Source of the DNA: Ruegeria sp. ANG-R
Lineage (GTDB): Bacteria > Pseudomonadota > Alphaproteobacteria > Rhodobacterales > Rhodobacteraceae
Direction of reading: 5' to 3'
Assembly: GCF_000813985.1 (NCBI RefSeq)
Contig: NZ_JWLJ01000001.1
Span: forward strand, 62,001 to 126,000
Length of the DNA: 64,000 bases
Positions 1-12,000 of the stretch are shown piece by piece. A program made the position numbers and the translations under genes. How positions within the stretch are numbered: position 1 is the first letter of the stretch; the number at the start of each line of letters is the position of its first letter. The notes under the pieces were generated by a model that was not told where the DNA came from, made no database searches, and was given only the letters and a program-made list of their open reading frames with translations.

Positions 1-2
1 TG

Positions 3-3000
3 ACCATTGACGGCGACAAGCAGCTGCTTGGCGGCGCGGGGTTTGACCTCGACAAGTTCGACTATGCCCACAATCTGGGTGCGTCTCGCTACTACCCTGC
101 ATTCAACAACACCGGTTACGACCCAATCCTGGAAGAGCAGGCCTATCTCGACGGCGCGCTGGAGGCGTATCAGAGGGTCGCGGATATCGGCCTTGCAGTT
201 GCCGGCGTCGGCGGCGGGATCGGTGCGCTGACCGCACGCGCAACGGGGGGACTTGGCGGCGCACTCTGGGCGGGCCTCATGGGGACCACATTCATCGCGA
301 TGGCGATACTGGAGAACACAAAGTTCAAGACCGCCTATCAGCCGATCCAGAGCCGCAAGTATTTTGGGGTGCATGGTGAACAGTACATTCTGGGCGAACA
401 GCAGGAAGGCGGCGGGCAAAAGCTGACGATCATCGTTGACCCCGAGGACACCGCTGCGCGGCAGGAGATCATCGTCAACAACTGGAAGCAGGGCGACTTG
501 GGCATCCGGCTCGAGATTCAGGCAGCCGGTCAGGGCTTTGATATTCCGGGCAACGGTACGGCACGAGATGGGAAGCTCGTCACCGAACAAGATCTAAGCG
601 ACGCGAATTTCTCGGACGAGTATATTCGCGGTCTTCTCGAGCCACTCGGCTTTGTTCCGCAGAATCTTTCGTCAGGACAAAACCCGGAGCCACCGATGGC
701 AGCGGCGGCGGCCGCGCCAGAGGGATCGTCGGGCAGCGATAGCGGTTTCGTGCGTCAGGGCTCGGATCAATCCGAAACACTCGGAGGGCGCGCAGGTGCC
801 GACACGCTGATCGGCCACGCGGGGGACGATACGCTGGTCGGCGCTGGCGGGCGTGATGTCTATGTGTTCGACGTCGGCGACGGTGCCGACACGATCATCG
901 ATACAAGTTCCGAAGGCGGCGTCATCCGGTTCAGAAGTGACGTGGATTTCGCATCCATCACTTATGAAGAAGTGCCGGGCGATGCTGGACAGACGGATTA
1001 TCTGATCACCTATGGCACCGGGGACAGTATCCGGATCAAGGACTGGTCGAAACTCGACACCGCGACCCAGGCGGCCTGGACGTTCGAGGAGTTGGGCCCG
1101 ACAGCGGATGTACCGCAAAGCTATCTGGACGTTCCCGATCGCAGTGAGCCGACGCCGATATTGCAGGGCACGGCAGACGACGACACATTGCGCGGCACGG
1201 AAAGAGCCGACGTAATGGAAGGTTACGGCGGCAATGACGATATTTCGGGCGGTGGCGGCGCGGATATCATCACCGGCGGATCTGGTAATGATCTATTGCT
1301 GGGCGGTGCCGGGCGCGATCAGCTTGATGGAGGGGACGGCGATGACATCCTGGCAGGTGGAATCGGTCGTGACATCCTGAACGGCGGCGGCGGCAACGAC
1401 ACCTATCTCTTCGATCTTGGTGACGGTGCCGATTCAATCACCGATAGCAGCGGTTTCAATACGCTGCGTTTCGGCCCCGGAATCGTTGCGTCAGATATCC
1501 AGATCACGCGCAGTACCGTGTCGAACACGGTCCTCACAATTGCTTCCAGCGGTGAAACCGTCACGATTTTCGGTCAGTATGCGTCCGACGGCAGCGCGGG
1601 TTCAGGCGGGGTGGATCGCATCGAGTTTGCCGATGGCGTCATCTGGAACCGCACCGATATCGAACAGATCTACCTTGCGCAAAACCGCACATCCGGAGCC
1701 GATAACCTGATCGGTTTCGACGGCCGAGATATCATGATCGGCGGGCAGGGCGACGATCATCTGTCCGGCGCTGGCGGGGCAGACGACTACATCTGGAACC
1801 TCGGTGACGGAAATGACCAGATCACCGATGGCGCGACCTCGTCCGACCCCTCGGCTTCGAACCGACTGTTGCTGGGCGAGGGCATCGCACCGGAAGATGT
1901 CTCCATCCAGCGCGGCGGTGGCGAGGTCTCGGGTGTCTATTGGAATGGTGAGGAATATGTCGAGACCGCTAGCAATCCCGGTGATCTGTTCCTGATCATC
2001 GCGGGCGATGACGGTGGAATGATCGAAATCAACGGTTATTTCGATGGCCGTGGGATCAATCTGATAAACTTCGCCGATGGGACAGTGTGGACCCGCGACT
2101 ATATTTACGAACGGTCCAACCAGGAGCAGGTTACAGATGGAAATGATCGGATCTACGGGACACCCGATGACGATGTGATCGACGGTGGTGCCGGCAATGA
2201 CCTTATTGAGGATGGTGCTGGCGATGATACGCTGATCGGCGGAGCGGGCGACGACGAATTGGGGCGCGCGTACTCCAGCGAAGGTGACGACACCTTTGTC
2301 GGTGGGGCGGGTGATGACACACTGATTGGGTGGACAGGTCGAGACACCTATGTCTTTGGTGCAGGGTTCGGAAATGACCGCGTCATCGACGGACGCAGCG
2401 AATTCGCTGACGGCTCTGAAAACCGTATGGTTTTCACGCACCATACTCTGAGCGACTTCACGTTCCTGGCAACGGGCGACCAGGGGTTGGACCTGTTGAT
2501 GCAAACCAGTGACGGGTTGAACAGTGTCTATGTTCAGAACTGGGTTCAACGCAAATGGGTAAGTACCAGCGGTGGATGGGGCGAAATCCGCTGGCAAAGC
2601 CTTGGTGATTTTGAGTTCGCGGACGGGCAGATCGTTTCCTCTGCACAAATCGCAGCCATCGCAGAAATCGCTGGCGAGATTCCTTCATCTCAGCATGGCA
2701 CCGATAGTGCCGACGTCTTGAACGGAACAGAACAGCGCGACCGTATTGTCGGAGGGGATGGCGATGATCAGATCTCCGGCGGCGACGGAGCGGATTATTT
2801 GCTGGGCGGATCTGGAGAGGACCAGATCACCGGCGATGATGGCGCGGACGTCATCACCGGCGGTGATGGTGGCGACACGGTCCATGCGGGAACCGGCGAC
2901 GACCTGATCTTTGGTGGGGCTGGCGCGGATGACCTTTCAGGCGACGGCGATAACGACTTTGTTGGAGGTGGCGCCGGTGCCGACACCCTGTCCGGAGGGG

Positions 3001-6000
3001 CGGGCGATGATGAGTTACACGGAGATGGTGGTGACGACATCCTGACGGGTGGACGTGGAAATGACGAACTAACCGGTGGTGCGGGCTCTGACACGTACCA
3101 TTTCAATTTCGGCGACGGTCAGGACGAGATCGACATGCGGTCCGGCGGTGCCTCGGGCGATGTGGAAATCCTTGAGCTGGGGCCTGGGTTGACGCTGAAC
3201 ATGATGCGGTTCGAGTTCTTCGATGGCACAGTAAATACGCCGCCTGGGCTGCGTATTTCTTTTGCAAACGGTACAACGGATCACATTCATCTGGTCGATG
3301 CACTCTCTGGCGGGCTGCCGACGGAAATCCGGTTCTCGGACGGTTTCAGCATTACCGGACAAGAGCTCTTAACCTTGGCAGTTGGCTCTACCGACGGGGA
3401 CGATGCAATTGTTGGTTCTGCGGAGTTTGAAGATCGAAACTGGAAGATTCAGTATGGCGGGGCCGGAGATGATTTCCACAACGATCTGAATGCCAATACT
3501 GCGATCATATTTGGCAGAAACGATGGCAATGATCGGGTCCATGTGCGCGACAATACATTCCTGTTCAACGGAGAGTATGACGTCAGAGTTCAGATCCTTG
3601 GCTATACCTCCGACGAAACGATCATCAGCCGGGGTGGACCCGAGAATGATGATCTGATCATCTCGTTCACCACGGGCAGCGATACACTTACCGATATTAA
3701 CCACTTTGGACCGGCAGGTCTGTTTGCGAATGACGGCATTGACAGCATCAGGTTCGAAGACGGAACGATCTGGAATGCGGATGAACTGGCACGGCGAACC
3801 GGCGATGCCTCGGGGACGGGTTCGGACGCCGATGAGACGATCACCGGAACCAGCTCCGATGAATCCTTCGATGGCGCAGGTGGTGACGATACCTATGTCT
3901 ACGAACAAGGCGGCGGTTCGGATGTGATCGCAGACAGCGGTGCGGAAGCTGGTGAAACCGACACCCTTGAACTGGGGGCGGGTATTGTACCGCAAAACGT
4001 AACGGTCGAGCGCAACGGTAATGATCTGATTTTGACTATTGGGTCTGAGACCATCACTTTGTCGGGTCAACTGTCGGGAGGTGGCGCGGGGGTTGAGCGC
4101 GTAGCCTTTACAAATGGCGATGTCTGGACCCGGGATACTCTGATCTCGAAGCTGGCGGAGGAACAGTCCAGCGCAGGAGATGACGTGATAAGCGGCGGCG
4201 AAGGCGAGCAGACGCTGGACGGCGGCACCGGGAGCGATACGCTTGATGGTGGAGCAGGTGGCGACACGTATGTCTATCGTCTTGGTGATGGTGACGATGT
4301 CATCGTTGAAGGCGCTACGACCGGCACGGATCGGTTGCAGTTTGAAACATCTGTCGACAGCCAATCCACGCAGCTATTGCGCGACGTAGCAAACCCGGAC
4401 GATCTTTTGATCCGTACACAGGATGGTGCCACGGTTCGAGTTGTCGATCAGTTTGCGGATGGCGGATTGGAAGAGATTCGCTTTACGGATGGCACTTTCC
4501 TAAATCGCGTTGCCATCGAAGAGCGGAGCCTTGCAGATTCACAATCTGATGGTGACGATTTTATCGTCGGCACAGACGGCGCAGATGTCTTCCGTGCCGG
4601 CAAGGGTAATGACCAGATTGATGGAGGTCTGGGAGCGGATGTCTACACCTTCAATCCCGGAGACGGCGTCAACGTCATCGCAGATAGTGGTGCGGGCAAT
4701 GAAGATGGTCTGACAATCGGCGGTGGCCTGACGTCTGACGATGTTTCCTTCGCGCGGGTCGGAGACGATCTGGTATTGACATTCCCTGGAATGCCCGGCG
4801 ACCAAATCACTATCACGGACCATTTCGATGGTCATGCGGTTGCGGGCATTTTGTTCTCGGACGGTGCCCTGTGGTCGGCGGAGATGGTCAGCCATATGGC
4901 TGAGAACGGCACAATGTTGCCGGGTGCTGAACCCGAAATGGTGCCCGTTCCCCCAAGTGGACCTTTTGAAGCGCAGGTGGCCATCGAAGACGAAGCGTTT
5001 AGCTTCACGCTACCATCGGGCGTGTTCCAAAATGCAGGAAGCGTTGTCATAAGTCTTGCAAATGGCGATCCGCTTCCTAGTTGGCTAAGCTTCGCGGATG
5101 GTACATTCACAGGAACACCTGGCGCGGATGATGTCGGAGTGCTGGAGCTTGAACTCTCAGGGCTTGATGCAAATGGTGATCCCAGGACCGAAACCCTGTA
5201 TGTTGGTGTTGCTGATGTAAATGACGCGCCTGTAGCCAACGGGAGCATTGCGGACACCGAAGTGCTTTCGAACCAGGACATGTTCGTTGATCTTTCGTCG
5301 GCTGACTTTTCCGATGAGGATGATTCTGAGCTATTCCTGAGGCTTGAAATGGCTGACGGTTCGGACCTGCCGACATGGTTGAGTTTTGACCAGGTGGCTA
5401 TGACGGTTACTGGCAGACCGCCATCTTACCTTGTGTCTGCACAAGACCCTGTGCTGGGGATTGAACTGAGACTGATCGCCGAGGATGATGCAGGGCTCAC
5501 AGTCGAACAGGACTTTACGCTCTCTGTTCGTAGAAGTGATCCGACAAGTACAAGGGACGGAACGACTGGCGACGACACCCTCACCGGCAGCCGCGGTGCA
5601 AATATTTTCCAAGGTTACGAGGGAAATGACACGTTCCGAGGAAACGGTGGCGATGATATTTACGTCTTCGGTCTGGGAGACGGGCAGGACTATATTGACC
5701 GCGACAATACCGACTCTCGACGCGATGATTCAACCGGAGGGACAATTCGTTTTGGCGAGGGTATCTCTGCGGATGACATTGTCCTAAGCCGCACAGGGTA
5801 CACTGATGATGCAGGTATTGCAGATTATGAGTATTACGAGAATGACCTGATCATCACCTTTGCCAATTCGCCGGGTGATCGACTTGAAATCGAAGGTCAG
5901 TTTGACCCAATGGTCGACGGAAAACCGACGATCAGTCGCGTGGAATTCCATGATGGAACGATTTGGACTGCCGATGATCTTGTTGCGCCGTTTCTCGTGC

Positions 6001-9000
6001 CGTCTTCGGAAATCGTTGGTGGTTCTACAGACGATATTATTACAGGAAGCGCCGCAGACGAGACGCTAATCGGACTATATGGCGACGATACTTTGGATGG
6101 CGGAGCCGGTGACGATGTGCTGGCAGGCGGTTACGGCAACGACACTTATGTGTTTGGATATGGGTCAGGCCACGACCAGATCATAGATCTCCGTGACGAC
6201 CACAAACCCATAACCATAGATACGCTCAGGTTCGGACCGGGAATTTCGGTGGATGACCTGACGTTCGAGTTAACGAATGAGGCACCCAACTGGCTTAGTT
6301 CATCACCAGGACGCGCAGGGTTGCGTATCGGGCTGAAGGATTCTCCGGATGACTCAATCCTTTTGACTGATCAATACATGTTCCAGATTGGTCGCTCGTA
6401 TGGAATTGATCGCTTTGTCTTCGAAGACGAAACGGAACTCACACTGCAGGACTTGGATAACCTGATCGTTGGTGACGGTGCCAGAACCGGAACTGCCGGA
6501 GATGATGTTATCATTGGCACAACTGCGGATGAGTTAATCACAGGCGGGGCGGGTGTTGATCGGCTTTACGGGGGGCTCGGGGATGACATTTATTTCTGGG
6601 CACCCGGTGATGGCAACGACGTAATCACTGAAAGCGACGACAGAACATTCGACATTCTACAGCTGGGTGGTAGCTTGACCGCCAACGACGTTGTTATGCG
6701 GCGTGGTGAAGGAAACCAATCGGATAATCTCTATCTCGATATCATTCCGACCGGTGAGTCCATTTTGATAAGTAGCCAATTCCAGGTGAGCTTAGAAGAA
6801 TTTGACCCCAACTCTTCCGATGAACGGCTTGTTTTGGTTCCGGTCATAGATGAAATTCGTTTTTCCGACGGCACGGCCTGGAATTATGAGTACATTCGAG
6901 ACCTGTTTACCACCGGTACACCTGACGATCAGGTGCTGCACGGCTACGAATTCCAGGATGATGTTCTGGATGGAGGGGCGGGCGACGATGTCCTAATGGG
7001 ATACGGCGGCGACGACGTGTATGTCTTCGGAAGAGGTTACGGTCACGATACAATCAAAGAGTACGGCCCGTATAACCTCTTTGAAAGAGACCTGAATGTA
7101 ATCCGTTTCGTTGGGAACATTCGACCCGAGGATGTTCGCGTCGAACGGATCGAGGGCCCCGATGCGCAATCGGGAGTCTACCATCGGTTTGTAATCGCAG
7201 ATACGGGTGAAAGCATCACCATCGGCGATGACATCGATCTTGGCAGACGGATGCAGTATGAAGTCAGGTTCGAAGACGCCGGGATAACTTGGGATTTGGA
7301 CGATGTCACCAAGGCCTATCTTGAGGCAATCCCGACCGATGGCGACGATCTATATCGCGGCAGCGGTACATACTCCTTCAGTAAAGGCGGTACAATTAAC
7401 ACAGGTGCGGGCGACGATACTCTGGTCTATACCGCCAATGATAATCTATCCGGCGGTTCTGGCAGCGATACTTATTTGCCAGGGGCGTTAGCGGACCATG
7501 GGGTGAGAATCGAAGATATCGGGGACGTGTCCGATGTTGATAGATTGCACCTTGAATTTGGTTCCGTGTCCGAACCCATCAATGTGAGTATCGATAACAA
7601 CGGTCGGGACCTCCTGATTTGGGAGTTCTCTGACAACCGGGCGATTACACTGGTTGATATGGTTGCTCCGGCACCTGGCAGCGGTATCGAAGAAATCATC
7701 TTATCTGACGGAACTATCCTCGATGGGGATTGGCTGCGCGCAAATGCGACAGCTTCGTCAGCCTCGGCGAATGTGCAAACTGGTACAACAGACGCGGATA
7801 CACTGAGCAACGGCACCAACTCGTACACCGATACCACCTTTGATGGCGGGTTGGGTGACGATGTGTTGACGGGTTCCATCAACGCAAGTGACGTCTACCT
7901 GTGGCGCCCCGGCGACGGCAACGATCGCATTGTAGATGCAACCGGCGGGGACTACGTCGAAGAGAGAGATATTCTGGTGATGCAGGGTGTTTCTATCAAC
8001 GACGTCACGCTCACTATTTCCGGTGACCATCTGTTGATTACACATGTTCCGACCGGAGAAGTTCTTGAAGTCACAGATCACCATAGCCGCACTGTGACCG
8101 ACGGGTATCGCGCTGGCGTTGAAGAGATAGTTTTCGACGATGGCAGATACTACGGTCGCGACCAAATCGACAATGCAACGCGCGTGCTAGGTACAAGTGC
8201 GGATGAACGTTTGGATGGTGGCTATTGGGGCGATACCTTCGATGGTGGCCTGGGCAATGATACTCTGGTTTCCGGACCCACATTCGAAGATGACGACGCG
8301 GCGGAAACTTTCCTGTATCGGGCGGGCGACGGAAACGACTGGATATTCGATGACAACCGGTCTTTCGACGCGGATGACCGCCTTGTTTTCCTCGACCTGA
8401 ATCAAGCTGATATTCAGCTCTCGCGTTCCGGACATACGTTGCGAATAGACATCCTGCCAACTGGCGAGGTCATCAACGTCGCCAACCAATTCTATCGCAG
8501 TTATGAGGCGCGCGGGATCGAACGGATCGAGTTCGAGGACGGTTCGAGCATTAACGGTCGTCAGGCGATTGCAAATCTAGCGCATATACGCGGAGATAGC
8601 GGCAACAACACACTTTCTGATCCCGGTTACGGCGGTGTGCTGGTCGGAGAAGAGGGTAACGATCTGCTGCGCGGTGGTTATGGCGATCATGAGTATTGGT
8701 TCTCAGCAGGCGATGGGGCTGATATCATTGATGAACATGTGACGACTGGATCAGACTCCATTGTTTTTGATGGCACTGTCAGCGAAGAGGATGTCAGCTT
8801 TTCACGCAGCAGTAATGGTGAAAACCTGATTGTCACCTACGGATCAGGCGACAGCATTACGGTCTTGGATCACCTGATCCGGCCCGGTGGTGAAATTGAC
8901 CGAATTGTTTTCGACAATGGCACCGAATGGCTTCAGGAAGAGTTCATTGCGCGCATGAACAACGCGGGTGCTGGCGATGATACCGTGATCGGCTCGGCGG

Positions 9001-12000
9001 ATGGTGAAACTCTGGCTGGTTTCGGCGGGGATGACATACTGCAGGGCCTTGGTGGCGAAGACATCTACGAATACGGACTTGGTGATGGCAGCGACATCAT
9101 TAGAGATGGCGGTTCGGATGAGCACGAAATCGATGTCCTGCGTCTGGGCGCGGGAATATTGCCGGACGAGGTTGTCGTATCTCGTGATGGCGATAACATC
9201 GTTCTGACGATCACTGCTACTGGCGACACACTGACGCTGGAAAACCGGTTGGTTGACGTTCGTGCCTCAGCAGATGCAGTGCAGTTCGACGACGGCACGT
9301 ACTGGGACTATTTCGAGCTTCTGCGCCTGTCCGATCCAGCTCTCAACAACGACGCTCCAACTCCGTCCGATGATCTGGCAACAACCGCTGTGGACACGGC
9401 TATATCCTTTGATGTCAGCGAACTTCTGGCCAATGACAGCGATCCGAACGGCGATGCGCTGACACTCACGTCAGTTCTGGCACCGGTTGGCGGTGATGTT
9501 GCACTTGATGGAAACACGGTAACTTTCACTCCGTCCGCCGGTTTCGCAGGCTTGGCAGAATTCGTTTACACCGTCACTGACGTTTTTGGCGCCATCAGTT
9601 CGGCGACCACCCAGATCAAAGTCGGTGATGGCAACATCCAACCTACGGCTGACAGTGACGCGGCGAGTGTAGTCGAGGATGGGTCAATTCTGATAGATGT
9701 CCTCGCCAATGATAGCGACTTTGACGACGATAGCCTGACAATAACCTCTGTGACAGGTGCAGCAAATGGCACCCTTAGCATCGAAGCTAATCAGATCCGC
9801 TATACGCCGAACGCCAACTACTACGGTGTCGAAACCTTGACCTACACGGTCGATGACGGAAATGGCGGCACGGCAACGGCGACGATTACCGTCGACGTGA
9901 TAGCTGACAATGATGCTCCGATCGCTGTCAGTGATGTGGCCACCGTTGCTGAAGACAGCGACACTCTGATCGATGCGCTGGCGAATGACAGCGACGTTGA
10001 TGGTGATACGCTTTCTATTACTGGCGTAAGCGGTGCGTTGAACGGCACGGCTGGTATAGAAAACGGTCAGATTCGTTATACACCGAACGCGAATTTCAAC
10101 GGCAGCGAGACACTGATCTATACGGTCGATGACGGGAATGGCAGCACGGCAACGGCGACTGTGATCGTCACCGTGACACCCGAGAACGATGGGCCAGTGG
10201 CCAATCAGGATGCGGCTGTTGTTGTCGAGGATGGCTCAATGCTTATCGATGTACTCGCCAACGACATCGACATTGATGGTGACCCGTTGACGATCAGCGA
10301 TGTATCGGGTGCGGTTAACGGCACAGCGACTGTAGAAAACGGCCAGATCCGCTATGCTCCGAACGCCGACTTCAATGGCAGTGAGACGTTGACCTATACG
10401 GTCGATGATGGAAATGGCGGATCGGATACTGCAAGTGTGACCGTCACGGTAACGGCTGAGAATGATGATCCCACCGCCATGGACGATAGCGTTGTTGCGG
10501 ATGAGAACATAGCGGTTGTGATTGATGTCCTTGCCAATGACGGGGATATCGAAGGTCATACGCTCACTATCACTGAGATAGACGGTCAGGCCGTGTCCGT
10601 CGGGTCTGTCGTAACACTAAACTCTGGCGCGTCGGTTGAATTGATGCCGGACAACAGTCTGCGGTTTGAACAGAATGGCGCCTATACCACCTTGAACGAC
10701 GGAGAAACCGCTCAGGAAACGGTCACCTACACGGTCGATGACGGCAATGGTGGCACGGCGACTGCTGTAGCGAACATCACCATCTCCGGTCGCGGCACCG
10801 CTCCGACGCCCATAGGCGAAAGTGGAACGGTTTCGGTCGCTCAGACGGGTCCCGATCAGTGGCACAGCGTTTCGTTCTCGGCAGCTATCAGCGACGCGGT
10901 GGTTGTTTTGGGGCCAGTAACAAACGTGGATGGCGATCCGGTGACGACACGTGTCAGGAACGTCACGGACACTGGCTTTGAATTCCAGATTGATGAATGG
11001 GATTACCTTGATGGGACCCATGGCCTGGAAAGCCTCGGTTGGCTTGCGGTTTCGGCCGGGACGCATGAACTGGAGTCTGGCCAAAAGATTGTGGCCGGAA
11101 CAGCGTCAGTCTCGACCGGCTTCACACAACTGAGCTATGGCGAGACCCTTGTAAATCCAATCGTGCTCTCGGAAGTCACATCCGTGAACGAAACGGATGC
11201 GGTCACAACCCGAATGCGCAACGTGACCAACACCGGGTTCCAGGCACAGATCGAAGAACAGGAAAGCAGCGGAGCGCATGTTGCGGAAACCGTTTCCTGG
11301 ATTGCGCTCGAAAGCGGGGCGGGTGCCGGGTTTGAAGCCTTCCGTACAGCGGATCAGCTGGACGAAAGGGTAGACCGGTTTGATTTTACAACCTCGTTCG
11401 GGTCGGCTCCCGTACTTCTAGCAGATATGCAAAGCACAGATGGTGGCGACACTTCAACTGTGCGGATGCAGAGCCTGGATGCGACGGGTGTGTCCTTGTT
11501 TGTGGCTGAAGAGCAATCCAAGAACGTTGAGGTTGGTCACACCAACGAAACTGCTGGAATCCTTGCGCTTTCCGGAGGCCTTCTTTTCGCGGGGGGTGCA
11601 ACAGCAAATTCGGCACCTGATGCCGTTGACGACAGCATCACCGTGACAGAAGACGGCACGGTTCTGATCGACGTCTTGGGCAACGACAGTGATGCTGACG
11701 GCGATGCGCTCACGATTACCGCCGTTTCCGGCGCAACAAATGGCACGGCTGTCATCGAAGCGGGTCAAATCCGTTATACGCCGACTACTGATTTCAACGG
11801 CACAGAAACACTGACCTATACAATCGACGACGGTAACGGTGAGGCGGATACCGCTACGGTGACAATCGACGTGATCGCGAGCAACGATGCCCCGGAAGCA
11901 GTCGACGATGCATCGAGTGTAGTCGAAGATGGCACGGTTCTGATCGATGTTCTGGCAAATGACACGGATATCGACGTGGATACGTTGACGATCACGGGGG

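Noticed and set aside
1602-4364. Long minus-strand open frames opposite the giant gene
   Set aside because: They have no start signals or family motifs and arise from the repeated GGxGxD codons of the plus strand.
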